A stretch of DNA of 64,000 bases from Desemzia sp045528445 (GTDB taxonomy: Bacteria > Bacillota > Bacilli > Lactobacillales > Carnobacteriaceae): positions 1 to 64,000 of the forward strand of contig NZ_JBGQQU010000016.1 in NCBI RefSeq assembly GCF_045528445.1. The letters are read 5' to 3'. Positions 17,011-26,000 of this stretch are shown here, in pieces. The notes under the pieces are model-generated. The model was not told the origin of the DNA, made no database searches, and saw nothing but the letters and a program-made list of their open reading frames with translations. The translations under genes were made by a program, and so were the position numbers. How positions within the stretch are numbered: position 1 is the stretch's first letter; each line of letters starts with the position of its first letter.

Positions 17011-17823
17011 TTACCTCACTTCTGTTTTCCCAGCTTTTTCAAGCAGCTCAATATACTCTTCTAAAGCTAAATCATATTTTTGGATAAATTGAGCATTTTC
17101 TACCCCCACATAACGGAAATGCCAAGACTCATACTCTATTCCCGTAGCTTCTTCTTTGTCTTTTGGAAAACGCAAGATAAAGCCATAATCTGCAGCGGTA
17201 TCCGCTAACCAATGTTGAGTTTCCTGCGTATCATATTCTGGAACTAATCCTTTTCCAGCATTTAACCATTCGCTGTCTATCATATCTAAAGCTAATCCAG
17301 TGTGATGTTCACTACCTCCTGGAACAGCAATGTAATCTTCTGTCATTTTAGTAGCTTCTTCTTCTGAATAGCCTTCATTGATATACTGTTGGATACTATT
17401 GTTGTAGTTTGCTCTTTGTCGGTCTACAGAACGGTAAGAAGAGGCTAAAAAGATATTGTATCCAGCTTCAGAAGCCGCGTTCATCCAATTCTCATAAGGC
17501 TCCATGATGCGCGCATCGATTTCTTTTTGATCCGCCGCTTCCTCCAATGGAATTTCCAGCGTTTCATCGATCGGATTCCAATTGTTCACTAAAATAAGAT
17601 TCCAGTCTTTTGTGGAAACATCTGGTAATTCTGCCATCATCGCTTTTTCTTTCTCTTCTTCAGGCGACAAAGTTGATTCCGATCTTGCTTGTGATTCTTC
17701 TATTGTGCTGCTCACTTCACTATTCCCCGAGCTGGATGATTCATTCTGTGAAGTAGTGAATTCAGATTGACAACCCGCCAACAATAATGCTGCAACTGTT
17801 GTCATCAATATTTTCAATTTCAT
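17011..17823 (-). CDS. VanY-type D-alanyl-D-alanine carboxypeptidase lipoprotein (M15)
   Basis: A 270-residue lipoprotein with lipobox LLAGC (Cys 18), followed by a Ser-rich linker (about 22-60). The M15B zinc-peptidase motifs are present: SxHxxGxAxD at 171-180 (SEHHTGLALD) and WHFRY at 234-238. It trims the terminal D-Ala of peptidoglycan stems (DacY/VanY group). There is no vanA-type ligase nearby, so a housekeeping wall role is more likely than glycopeptide resistance. Probably co-transcribed with the GH73 gene. Confidence 0.92.
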   Translation of the reverse strand: MKLKILMTTVAALLLAGCQSEFTTSQNESSSSGNSEVSSTIEESQARSESTLSPEEEKEKAMMAELPDVSTKDWNLILVNNWNPIDETLEIPLEEAADQKEIDARIMEPYENWMNAASEAGYNIFLASSYRSVDRQRANYNNSIQQYINEGYSEEEATKMTEDYIAVPGGSEHHTGLALDMIDSEWLNAGKGLVPEYDTQETQHWLADTAADYGFILRFPKDKEEATGIEYESWHFRYVGVENAQFIQKYDLALEEYIELLEKAGKTEVR

Positions 17824-17937
17824 TGCTTATAGGACTCCGTTCATTTTATGATCATTGTTTGTACTCACTCTATTTTATAGTAAAATTTCTTCTTTTCAAC
17901 CTACTTGGGCCCTATTTTTTTAATTGAAAACCATCCA

Positions 17938-18474
17938 TTACTCTGTTTGATTGATAACTGGAGGAGCGACATTTTGATTAAACCACTCCAAAAGATCTTG
18001 TTTTTCTGTCTTTATTTGCTGTTGAACGATTCCAGGCAAATGCAGTTCAATACGATCTTTGTAACTCCAGAAATCGTAACCGATTTCAATTCGAACGATC
18101 GTCTGATTTATTTTGCGATGGACAGGTTCTTTTGTCTCACCTTGATTGTCACGGATTTCAATTGTTGCTAACCCGCTTTTTATCCACTTTTTTGCCACAT
18201 AATATTTCATAGTCATGTATTCAGCGACAGGGCTTTCAGCTACTTCAGAAATAAGGATGGCATTGCGACAAACTTTTTGGACCAGCATCCATTCATAATC
18301 TGTAAATAATTGAGCGATTTTACTCATATTTTCTGCTTTTAATCCTTGGTTCCCTTTTTTCCAGCGATCCCAACTTTGAGGAGAGATTCCTAATTGAGAA
18401 GAATAAAAAGCTTTTTCAGTTACATATTGTTCTTTCACTGCTCCTAAAACGATTTCTACTAGTGCTTCATGCAT
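17938..18474 (-). CDS. HTH-domain protein of unknown function
   Basis: About 178 residues, not assigned to a named family. Residues 15-60 look like a Cro/XRE-type helix-turn-helix (EKAFYSSQLGISPQSWDRWKK). The C-terminal half is mixed alpha/beta with WSYKDRIELHLPGIVQQ. The frame opens at an ATG at 18483 that directly abuts the ribosome site AGGAGGA; the ATG at 18474 is about 10 nt from it and is the better start. It is divergent from the membrane-protein gene at 18647, sharing a promoter region with a perfect palindrome. Confidence 0.7.
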   Translation of the reverse strand: MHEALVEIVLGAVKEQYVTEKAFYSSQLGISPQSWDRWKKGNQGLKAENMSKIAQLFTDYEWMLVQKVCRNAILISEVAESPVAEYMTMKYYVAKKWIKSGLATIEIRDNQGETKEPVHRKINQTIVRIEIGYDFWSYKDRIELHLPGIVQQQIKTEKQDLLEWFNQNVAPPVINQTE

Positions 18475-18570
18475 AAAAATCATTCCTCCTGATGAATAAT
18501 GTTTGCTGTTTCATTTATATTTACATAATACACCTATTACGTTACTTTCTAAAGTTTTACTTACTGATAA

Positions 18571-18584
18571 GTCAACTAGTTGAC
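18571..18584. promoter_or_regulatory. 14-bp palindrome in a divergent promoter region
   Basis: GTCAACTAGTTGAC is a perfect palindrome. Its right half supplies TTGACC as a -35 for the plus-strand gene (spacer 17, -10 TATGGT at 18603). Its left half gives TTGACT on the minus strand toward the HTH gene. This is an operator-like arrangement; the binding protein is unknown. Confidence 0.5.
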
Positions 18585-18646
18585 CTGAAAACGGCAACTC
18601 TATATGGTTAAATTAGTAAGACAATTCAAAAAGGGGAATGATGTCT

Positions 18647-19312
18647 ATGATCGATACTATTTTATTTTTTGGTTACTTTGCTGCTTATTCGGTACTGCTG
18701 ATTTGGACAATCAAATTAGCGGTCCAATACGGATGGAAAAGCTTATCAAATTTACTGATTCTGGTTATCGTAGGGTTAGTCTATGACAATTTGATACTGG
18801 CTTTGGGAAGTTTTATTGGTGAAGGAAACTTACTGGAGAATCTAAGTTACCCTCGATTCTACATGCACGCCTTTTTCACGCCACTGCTTGTCCTCTTTTC
18901 TTTGAGTACATTAAAAAGGTCCGGCGTACAGTGGGCGTTTAAAAAATCCATTGGCATGGCGTTTTATTTGATTACATTGTGTTTGATGCTGTACGAATTA
19001 ATAGTTGAAGTGCGAGGACTAGCGCTCATATCTAATTGGCAATACGGTGGTTTAAGTTACAGTAATGCTGAGGCTGCAAGCGGCGTTCCAGTAATGGTGC
19101 TGATTGTTTCTATTGTTTTGATTATCTCTTCTATCTTTGTCTGGCGTAAACAAGGATGGATATGGTTCTTCATAGGAATAGGAATCATGTTCCTTGGGAA
19201 TGCCTTTCCTCTTTCAGTACCCAGTGCGGCTTTGACTAACGCATTTGAACTCATCTTGATTCTAGCTTTATTTTTCACTAAACAGTTTCAAGATAGACGT
19301 GCGACGCCCTAA
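18647..19312 (+). CDS. Polytopic membrane protein of unknown function
   Basis: About 221 residues with seven predicted hydrophobic segments and a basic C-terminus (QFQDRRATP). No family was recognised. Three in-frame ATGs follow the ribosome site AAGGGG (18638, 18641 and 18647). The first abuts it and the last is about 10 nt away, so the last two are the more likely starts. It is divergent from the HTH-protein gene, with which it may share regulation, and is followed about 100 nt on by the oxidoreductase gene. No terminator is visible between them. Confidence 0.75.
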   Translation: MIDTILFFGYFAAYSVLLIWTIKLAVQYGWKSLSNLLILVIVGLVYDNLILALGSFIGEGNLLENLSYPRFYMHAFFTPLLVLFSLSTLKRSGVQWAFKKSIGMAFYLITLCLMLYELIVEVRGLALISNWQYGGLSYSNAEAASGVPVMVLIVSIVLIISSIFVWRKQGWIWFFIGIGIMFLGNAFPLSVPSAALTNAFELILILALFFTKQFQDRRATP

Positions 19313-19410
19313 AGGATTTTTTCGCAGCATATTTAGACTGTACTTCTTTTGTCGAATAAGCAATAATGGAAGCGGAACGATTTTATCATTGAAGGGAGTT
19401 TCTAAAAAAT

Positions 19411-20379
19411 ATGACAACAATTAATTGGGGAATCATCGGATTAGGAGATATAGCATCCAGTTTTGCTGCTGCTTTTAATGTAGAAAATGCAACATTATTA
19501 GCTGCTGCTTCTCGAAATTTAGATAAAGCTAATGCGTTTGCTGAAAAACATTCTATTCCAAAAGCTTACGGCAATTACGAGGAGATGCTGTTTGATCCAG
19601 ATATTGATGTAATTTATATCGCTACGCCGCACAGCCACCACGCTCAGTATATTTTAAAAAGTCTAAAAGCCGGAAAACATGTCTTGTGCGAAAAAGCTAT
19701 CACCATGAGCAATAAAGAATTAGACGAGGCACTTGCTTTAGCAAAAGAAAAAGAGTTGGTTTTAACTGAAGCCATGACCATCTACCACATGCCTCTTTTC
19801 CACAAATTAAAAGACATCATCGCTACTGGAAAACTGGGCAAATTAAAAATGATTCAAGCCTCTTTCGGGAGTTTAAAAGAAGCTGATCCAACAAATCGTT
19901 TCTTCAACAAAGATATTGCCGGCGGTGCTTTACTGGATATTGGCGTTTATGCTTTAGCGTTCACTCGTTTCTTTTTATCCAGTCAACCAACAGAGATCCT
20001 GACTACCATGAATCCATATGAAACAGGTGTAGATGAACAATCTGCGATCATCTTAAAGAATAAAGACAATGAAATCGCCGTTGTGAGTTTAACTTTTCGT
20101 GCTAAGATGCCTAAAGTAGGTATAGTCGCTTTTGAAAACGGCTATATCACGGTTCAAGACTACCCTCGGGCAAGTAAAGCTACAATCACTTATCCGGATG
20201 GTACTTCAGAAGAAATCGATGCTGGGGATTCAGCTGAAGCCCTAAATTATGAGATAGACTTAATGACTCAAAATGTTTTGCATAAAACGCCTAATGTAAA
20301 TATGCCCCTGACGCATGGTGTAATGGAAATTATGGATAATTTACGTGAACAATGGGGCTTAACATACGACTTTGAATAG
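19411..20379 (+). CDS. Gfo/Idh/MocA family oxidoreductase
   Basis: A 322-residue NAD(P)-dependent dehydrogenase-like protein. The nucleotide-binding motif is GIIGLGDIA at 7-15 and the family lysine motif reads CEKAI near residue 95 (usually EKP). The C-terminal sugar-type substrate domain starts near 125 and has GGALLDIGVYAL. Such enzymes oxidise or reduce sugars, inositols or bile pigments, and the substrate is not predictable. ATG start with ribosome site GAAGGGAG about 9 nt upstream. Ends at a strong bidirectional terminator. Confidence 0.9.
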   Translation: MTTINWGIIGLGDIASSFAAAFNVENATLLAAASRNLDKANAFAEKHSIPKAYGNYEEMLFDPDIDVIYIATPHSHHAQYILKSLKAGKHVLCEKAITMSNKELDEALALAKEKELVLTEAMTIYHMPLFHKLKDIIATGKLGKLKMIQASFGSLKEADPTNRFFNKDIAGGALLDIGVYALAFTRFFLSSQPTEILTTMNPYETGVDEQSAIILKNKDNEIAVVSLTFRAKMPKVGIVAFENGYITVQDYPRASKATITYPDGTSEEIDAGDSAEALNYEIDLMTQNVLHKTPNVNMPLTHGVMEIMDNLREQWGLTYDFE

Positions 20380-20392
20380 AAAAAACTCTTTA

Positions 20393-20453
20393 CAGCGAAA
20401 AAGACTTTCCTTATTCGACTCTTAGTGAGTCATAAGGAAAGTCTTTTTCGCTG
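20393..20453. terminator. Bidirectional terminator between convergent genes
   Basis: A stem of about 28 bp pairs CAGCGAAAAAGACTTTCC with GGAAAGTCTTTTTCGCTG and continues through TTAT and GACTC to a small loop. It lies between the convergent oxidoreductase and CBS-ACT genes, and its A/T tracts serve both directions. Confidence 0.9.
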
Positions 20454-20457
20454 CGGC

Positions 20458-21108
20458 TCAATTGCCTTCTTTGTAGACAGCTGAACTGACTGTATATCCA
20501 CTAGTCGTTAGTATTTCTTGGATGTCATTCGTGTTCTCGCTATCCATTTGGATAACGACTTGAGTGAATGAATCTTTTCGATATACTGCAATTTGATTGA
20601 TGCTTACATTAGCTTCCGCTAAAATATTCGTGATGTCTTCTAAGATACCGGGATGGTCCTCTGGTATATCGATCACTACACGACTGCCTTTATTGTTGTA
20701 TCCTAAAAGATCAATAAATGCTCTAAAAATATCTTTGTCTGTGATGATTCCAACAAGTTGATTTTCATTTTGGACTACCGGCAATACGCCGACTTTTAAA
20801 TCCCTCATTCTGCTGGCAGCTTCTTCCAGTAAATCTTCTGGACCAATAGTCGGTACTTTACTGCACATGATATCTCCAACAGTCGTTTTCGTCAGTAGGT
20901 AATTCAACTCATGGATACTTAAAGAAGTGGCTGTTGAGGGGGAATTATCACTAATGATCTCTTCAGTGATCAATCCTATCATACGGCCATTTTTGACGAT
21001 CGGCAACCGGTGAAAATCATTCTCCTTCATTAAATCCAACGCTTCTAATACTTTAGTATCTTCTGCAGCAGTAATAACTTCGGTTGTCATGTAATCTTTC
21101 ACTAACAT
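20458..21108 (-). CDS. CBS-CBS-ACT protein (AcuB-like)
   Basis: A 216-residue cytosolic regulator-type protein. Two CBS domains (about 1-60 and 75-135) are followed by an ACT domain (about 140-210, starting RVVIDIPEDHPGILEDI). CBS pairs bind adenine nucleotides and ACT domains bind amino acids. It is the last gene of the branched-chain amino acid importer cluster, 3 nt after livF, so a link to leucine, isoleucine or valine sensing is a fair inference. The annotation AcuB reflects similarity only. Confidence 0.88.
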   Translation of the reverse strand: MLVKDYMTTEVITAAEDTKVLEALDLMKENDFHRLPIVKNGRMIGLITEEIISDNSPSTATSLSIHELNYLLTKTTVGDIMCSKVPTIGPEDLLEEAASRMRDLKVGVLPVVQNENQLVGIITDKDIFRAFIDLLGYNNKGSRVVIDIPEDHPGILEDITNILAEANVSINQIAVYRKDSFTQVVIQMDSENTNDIQEILTTSGYTVSSAVYKEGN

Positions 21109-21111
21109 CTT

Positions 21112-21816
21112 TTAACCTCCCAAGTAAGCTTTTTGAATAACATCACTTTCTAGCAATTCTTTTCCTGTCCCTGTTTGAACCACATTGCCGGTCTCTAATA
21201 CGTAACCTCTATTTGCTATCTTTAAAGCCATTTTAGCATTTTGTTCGATCAAGAGTACAGTCGTACCCGTTTGGTTGATCTCTTCAATGATATGAAAAAT
21301 TTCTTTGATCAATATGGGTGCCAATCCCATAGAAGGTTCATCTAGGAGCAATAACCTTGGTCGGCTCATTAAAGCTCGTCCCATTGCCACCATTTGTTGT
21401 TCTCCTCCAGACAAAGTAGCTGCATCTTGCTTCATCCGTTCTTTCAATATAGGGAAACGACTGAAGACATTGTCTAAATCATTTTGTACTTCTGCTCTAT
21501 CTTTTCTGAGAAAAGCTCCCATTTCCAAATTTTCCATAACGGTCATCCCGCTAAAAATGTGTCGCCCCTCTGGTACTTGAGAGATGCCTTTTTCTACGAT
21601 TTTTTTAGGTGTTTCTTTCGTAATAGCTGTTCCTTCGTAGAGAATTTCTCCATGACTAGGTTGGTGCAATCCAGAAATAGCTTTTAGAATCGTTGATTTC
21701 CCTGCCCCGTTTGCCCCAATCAAAGATACGATCTCGCCTTCATTCACACTAAACGTTACATTTCGAATAGCTTCGATAACTCCATAATGGACTGTTAAAT
21801 CTTTTACTTCCAGCAT
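21112..21816 (-). CDS. livF: Branched-chain amino acid ABC transporter ATPase LivF
   Basis: A 234-residue ATPase with Walker A GANGAGKST, signature LSGGEQQ, Walker B LLLLDEPSMGLAP and a switch-region Gln-Asn in LLIEQNAKMA, the hallmark of LivF. It energises import through LivH and LivM together with LivG. It starts one base after the livG stop codon, so translation is probably coupled. Confidence 0.95.
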   Translation of the reverse strand: MLEVKDLTVHYGVIEAIRNVTFSVNEGEIVSLIGANGAGKSTILKAISGLHQPSHGEILYEGTAITKETPKKIVEKGISQVPEGRHIFSGMTVMENLEMGAFLRKDRAEVQNDLDNVFSRFPILKERMKQDAATLSGGEQQMVAMGRALMSRPRLLLLDEPSMGLAPILIKEIFHIIEEINQTGTTVLLIEQNAKMALKIANRGYVLETGNVVQTGTGKELLESDVIQKAYLGG

Positions 21817-22590
21817 TTACTCACCACCTAAATAAGCTTTAATCACTTGGTCATTTGCTTTGATCTCTTCCGGTGTCCCATGGGCAATCATACGACCGTA
21901 TTCCAATACATAAATACGTTCGCAAACATTCATGACCAAAGACATATCGTGTTCAATCAGTAAAATTGTAATCTCGAAATCTTTTTGAATCTGACGAATC
22001 AAAGCTGTAAGATCTGCCGTTTCTTGAGGATTCATCCCTGCAGCCGGTTCGTCTAAAAACAATACTTTAGGTCGGGTAGCCAGTGCTCGCACAATTTCCA
22101 GCCTTCTTTGTTCCCCATAAGGCAGGTTTTTAGCGAATTCAGTTACTTTATTTTCCAAACTAAAGATTTTTAACAATTCAATCGCTTCTTGTTTCATCTT
22201 TTTTTCTGAAGCATAATAGCTTGGGAAACGCAATATACTTTTTATCGTTCCCACTTTACTTTTTGAGTGCATCGCGATCAATACATTATCCAGTACCGTT
22301 AAATCTTTAAACAGGCGAATGTTTTGGAAAGTTCTTCCAAAACCCATATCTGTGATGGTAAACGTTTTTTTCCCAATGACGGATTTCTTTTGACCATCTG
22401 TTTCAATATCGATCGTCCCCTCTGAAGGCTCATAAACACCCGTTAACAAATTAAAAAGGGTCGTTTTCCCAGCGCCATTAGGACCGATCAAGCCAACTAA
22501 TTCATTGCTGTTCAGTTCCAAATTGACATTCGATACGGCAGAAAGCCCGCCAAAATTTTTGGTTAATTTTTTCACTTCTAATAAACTCAT
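21817..22590 (-). CDS. livG: Branched-chain amino acid ABC transporter ATPase LivG
   Basis: A 257-residue ATPase with Walker A GPNGAGKTT. The LivG-type insertion is NIRLFKDLTVLDNVLIAMH, the signature region reads LPYGEQRRLEIVRALA, Walker B LFLDEPAAGMNP and the switch His lies in LLIEHDMSLVM. It shares one base with the livM stop codon (TAATG) and directly precedes livF. Confidence 0.95.
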   Translation of the reverse strand: MSLLEVKKLTKNFGGLSAVSNVNLELNSNELVGLIGPNGAGKTTLFNLLTGVYEPSEGTIDIETDGQKKSVIGKKTFTITDMGFGRTFQNIRLFKDLTVLDNVLIAMHSKSKVGTIKSILRFPSYYASEKKMKQEAIELLKIFSLENKVTEFAKNLPYGEQRRLEIVRALATRPKVLFLDEPAAGMNPQETADLTALIRQIQKDFEITILLIEHDMSLVMNVCERIYVLEYGRMIAHGTPEEIKANDQVIKAYLGGE

Positions 22591-23570
22591 TATTTGCCCT
22601 CCTCTTGTGTAGTGGATTTACGGCCAAAGAGGCGGAGTATTCCTGATACTGTAAATTCTTGATTTCCTAGTAATCCAGAGGGTTTGAAAATCATGATAAT
22701 GATCAAAGCTAGTGCGTAGATAATCATACGCAGTGAACCGAATGGTTGTAAAAATACATTTAAAATACCTAGAATAATTGCTGCAATAACTGATCCAGTC
22801 ACACTTCCAATACCGCCAAAAACCACAATGATTAAAATATCAATGGATTTATTGAATGTAAAATCTCCCGGTCGGATAACACTGAAATAAGATGCATGTA
22901 ATGCTCCACCGATAGCAGCAGTTGCAGCTCCTAAAACAAAAGCGATCGTCTTGTATTTTGTTGTGTTGATCCCCATCGATTCAGCAGCAATCTCATCTTC
23001 ACGAATCGAGATCGTAGCTCGTCCAGGACTGCTTCGCGTATAATTGACAACAATCAAAATCGTTAATACGGCAAATACATATATCAAAGGCCATTTAGCT
23101 AAATAAGGTATCCCACTTAATCCAGCCGCCCCATTTGTGATCCCTTGCATGTTTACGATCGCAATCCGAATGATTTCAGCTACTCCCAAGGTAGCAATCG
23201 CTAAATAATCTCCTTTTAATCGCAATGTTGGAATCCCAACGATCAAAGCAACCACACTGGTTAATATGATCCCTGCTATAATACCTAGAAATAATCCTCC
23301 ATAATGAGGGAAATATTTAGAGATGATTCCAGCAGTGTAGGCTCCAATCGCCATAAACCCGGCATGACCTAACGAGAACTGTCCTGAAAAACCGATGATC
23401 AAGTTTAATCCAACGGCTAATATCACATTGATCAAAATAGTGACCAACGTAATTTCATAGTAAGCACTGATGATTCCAGTTGAAACAGCTAATTGCAGCA
23501 GCAAAAAGGCAGCAACAGCTAAAATCAGCCAACCGATATTTGTTTTATTCACTAATTTCATTTTTGCCAC
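22590..23570 (-). CDS. livM: Branched-chain amino acid ABC transporter permease LivM
   Basis: A 326-residue membrane protein with eight to ten hydrophobic helices. The family motif region GFSGQFSLGHAGFMAIGAY is near residue 60 and GIPTLRLKGDYLAIATLG near 112. It forms the translocation pore with LivH. It begins directly after the livH stop codon. Confidence 0.95.
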   Translation of the reverse strand: MAKMKLVNKTNIGWLILAVAAFLLLQLAVSTGIISAYYEITLVTILINVILAVGLNLIIGFSGQFSLGHAGFMAIGAYTAGIISKYFPHYGGLFLGIIAGIILTSVVALIVGIPTLRLKGDYLAIATLGVAEIIRIAIVNMQGITNGAAGLSGIPYLAKWPLIYVFAVLTILIVVNYTRSSPGRATISIREDEIAAESMGINTTKYKTIAFVLGAATAAIGGALHASYFSVIRPGDFTFNKSIDILIIVVFGGIGSVTGSVIAAIILGILNVFLQPFGSLRMIIYALALIIIMIFKPSGLLGNQEFTVSGILRLFGRKSTTQEEGK

Positions 23571-24449
23571 CTACACTTTCTCTTTAACATGTTTCCCTAA
23601 GATACCTGAAGGACGTATAATCAAAATCAGAATCAAAATTCCATAGACCACTGCATCTCGGATCATTGAATTCCCATATGCACTGACCATGGTTTCAATG
23701 ATTCCGATAGTCAATCCGCCGATCATCGCTCCCGGGATAATTCCAATTCCTCCAAGAACAGCTGCTACGAAAGCTTTCAAACCAGGAGCTACACCCATCA
23801 TGGGATCAATAGTATTGTAGTACAAACCAACCAACACTCCTGCCGCTCCTGCTAAAGATGAGCCAAGGAAAAAGGTAAATGAAATCGTATTGTCTACATT
23901 GATTCCCATTAATTGAGCGGCTGAAGCATCTGTACTTACTGCTCGCATCGCTTTTCCCATTTTTGTTTTTTGAACGATAAACTGCAATAAAATCATCAAA
24001 ATAAACGTCGTTCCAAAAATCATCAATTGGATCTGACTGACCTGAATTCCTCCAAAGCTGTACAATGTATTGTCAAGTACTTGAGGAAAGGCTCGAACTT
24101 CTGCACCATAAAAATACAGCATCCCATTTTGCAATAAATAAGAAACTCCGATAGCTGTGATCAGCACTGCTATTCGGGTAGCGTTCCGAAGCGGTTTATA
24201 GGCGATTCGTTCAATCAATACTCCTAACAACGCACTTAACGCCATCGCCGTTACAAGAGCTGGGAAAAATCCCATCCCAAATGAATTGATCATCGTGTAG
24301 CCAACAAACGCTCCTACCATGTATATATCGCCGTGAGCAAAATTAATCAATTTAATAATTCCATAAACCATCGTGTAACCTAACGCAATCAACGCATAAA
24401 TGCTTCCCAGTGATAAGCCATTTATCATTTGTTGAATAAATGTATCCAT
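23571..24449 (-). CDS. livH: Branched-chain amino acid ABC transporter permease LivH
   Basis: A 292-residue permease beginning MDTFIQQMINGLSLGS, with the family motifs YALIALGYTMVYG and NFAHGDIYM. The frame is open upstream to 24530, but those codons run through the hairpin after livJ. The ATG at 24449 has an AGAGAGG ribosome site 6 nt upstream, so I placed the start there. Partner of LivM. A terminator-like hairpin separates it from livJ. Confidence 0.93.
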   Translation of the reverse strand: MDTFIQQMINGLSLGSIYALIALGYTMVYGIIKLINFAHGDIYMVGAFVGYTMINSFGMGFFPALVTAMALSALLGVLIERIAYKPLRNATRIAVLITAIGVSYLLQNGMLYFYGAEVRAFPQVLDNTLYSFGGIQVSQIQLMIFGTTFILMILLQFIVQKTKMGKAMRAVSTDASAAQLMGINVDNTISFTFFLGSSLAGAAGVLVGLYYNTIDPMMGVAPGLKAFVAAVLGGIGIIPGAMIGGLTIGIIETMVSAYGNSMIRDAVVYGILILILIIRPSGILGKHVKEKV

Positions 24450-24493
24450 TCGGCACCTCTCTTTAAATCTATAGTTTTGGTGATAAAAAAGGA

Positions 24494-24527
24494 AAAGTGC
24501 AAAGCTTGTATGTGGCTTCGCACCTTT
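24494..24527 (-). terminator. Partial terminator between livJ and livH
   Basis: On the minus strand AAAGGTGCGAAGC and GCTTTGCACTTTT pair imperfectly and are followed by a T-rich tract. It lies 15 nt after the livJ stop codon and would let the binding protein be made in excess over the membrane components. Confidence 0.7.
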
Positions 24528-24541
24528 CACATGTCCTATTT

Positions 24542-25690
24542 TTATGGTTGGATTTCTTCAGTACTTGCTTCTTTTCCTTGTTGCACTTCAATAATCAGAG
24601 TTGATTTGACAGGGTTATGGTTTTCATCTATTGAGAAGGTTCCAGTGACTCCGTCAAAATCAGCGATACTTTCTAATGCAGCAGTCACAGCTTCTGGAGT
24701 AGCTTCCCCACCATCTTCTAGTGCTTGAGCTACTAGGTATACCGCATCATAGGCTAAAGCAGAGAAAGCGTCTGGAGCCGTATCGTATTCGGCTGTATAG
24801 TTGTCAATGAAAGTTTGCACTTGTTCATCTTCATTTTCTAATGAGAAATGAGCTGAATAGTAAACATCTGTCACGTTTTCTATGCCAGCCAAGTCCAGTA
24901 AAGCTTGGTTGCTGAAGCCGTCTCCACCCAGAATAGGTTGTTCGATACCCATTTCGCGAGCTTGTTTCAAGATCAGCCCAGCTTGTTCATAATAGGCTGG
25001 CAAATAGATGACATCAAAATCTTGATTTTGGATTTTCGTTAAGATCGCACTAAAATCTGTATCATCTTGTGTAAAGTATTCTTCAGCAACGATATCGCCT
25101 TTATAGGTATCCTTAAAAGCATTCGTCAAACCTACTGCATAATCACTTGAACTATCTCCAATGATCACTGCTTTCTTGGATTGCAATTGTTCTGTTGCAA
25201 AGTTGGCTAATGCCACACCTTGGAATGAGTCTTGGAAAGACGTACGGAAAACAAAAGGCTGCACATCTCCTGATTCTGTCACCGTCAAGTTATCCGCTGT
25301 TCCCGAAGGTGTAATTAATGGGACCTCAGCTCTGGTGATAGGTTGAGTGGCTGCTTGAACGGCTCCTGATGTAGCCGGTCCTACAATAGCTACTACTCCA
25401 TCTTCTGTAGCCAGTCTTGTTGCAATACTGGTTGCTTCCGTATTATCTGATTTAGTATCGTATTCAACTATTTCAAGTTGTTTGCCTAAAACACCGCCAG
25501 CTTCATTGATTTCTTTAACAGCTAACTTTACACCGTTCGATTCCGCTGAACCATAAGCAGAAACTGGACCTGTTTTTTCAAACATTGCTCCTAATTTAAT
25601 GGTATCCCCATCCGCAGTGCTGCCCCCAGCACCACAAGCTGTTGCAAATACAGACAAAGCTGCAAGTCCTAACAATAATTTCTTTTTCAT
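24542..25690 (-). CDS. livJ: Branched-chain amino acid substrate-binding lipoprotein LivJ
   Basis: A 382-residue periplasmic-binding-type lipoprotein of the Leu/Ile/Val receptor family (Peripla_BP_6). The signal peptide ends in lipobox FATAC (Cys 19), then the mature start GAGGSTADGDTIKLGAMF. The ligand-site-type sequence VGPATSGAVQAA is near residue 103. First gene of livJHMGF; ribosome site GGGGGAG about 8 nt upstream. The CodY-like box about 110 bp upstream fits amino-acid repression. Confidence 0.95.
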   Translation of the reverse strand: MKKKLLLGLAALSVFATACGAGGSTADGDTIKLGAMFEKTGPVSAYGSAESNGVKLAVKEINEAGGVLGKQLEIVEYDTKSDNTEATSIATRLATEDGVVAIVGPATSGAVQAATQPITRAEVPLITPSGTADNLTVTESGDVQPFVFRTSFQDSFQGVALANFATEQLQSKKAVIIGDSSSDYAVGLTNAFKDTYKGDIVAEEYFTQDDTDFSAILTKIQNQDFDVIYLPAYYEQAGLILKQAREMGIEQPILGGDGFSNQALLDLAGIENVTDVYYSAHFSLENEDEQVQTFIDNYTAEYDTAPDAFSALAYDAVYLVAQALEDGGEATPEAVTAALESIADFDGVTGTFSIDENHNPVKSTLIIEVQQGKEASTEEIQP

Positions 25691-25799
25691 TTATGAAACT
25701 CCCCCGTTTTATCCGTATTTCTACTAGTTTTCAATCTATTCAGAATTTATTAGAAACATTAAAATCAAATAAGAAAACTGTTGATGCTCCTTAGTATAG

Positions 25800-25814
25800 A
25801 ATATTCAGAATATT
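25800..25814. promoter_or_regulatory. CodY-like box upstream of the liv operon
   Basis: AATATTCAGAATATT matches the CodY consensus AATTTTCWGAAAATT at 13 of 15 positions and is itself palindromic. It lies about 110 bp upstream of the livJ start. CodY control of branched-chain amino acid transport is well established in Bacillus and Lactococcus; binding here is an inference. Confidence 0.6.
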
Positions 25815-25963
25815 TAATCAATAGTTTTTTTAGGATAACGAAAGATATTTTCCAGCTACACAAAAGAATGCGCTTTACTAACTTTTTTGGAGAAATTCCA
25901 GCACTGTAACGGAAAATATTTACTATTCAATTCGTCTGGTCTGTTGATTATTTAGGATATTCA

Positions 25964-26000
25964 AAAAGCAGCTGACACCATTTTCTGGGTCAACCGCTTT
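25964..26000 (-). terminator. Terminator-like hairpin downstream of the GerMN lipoprotein gene
   Basis: On the minus strand AAAGCGGTTGAC and GTCAGCTGCTTT pair with two mismatches and are followed by TTG and AT-rich DNA. It lies about 195 nt past the stop codon, which is far for a terminator. Confidence 0.5.

Noticed and set aside
17011..17823. Glycopeptide (vancomycin) resistance cluster suggested by VanY- and VanZ-like genes
   Set aside because: No vanH, vanA/B-type ligase or vanX is present; both genes belong to families that are common in susceptible Firmicutes, and they lie 23 kb apart.
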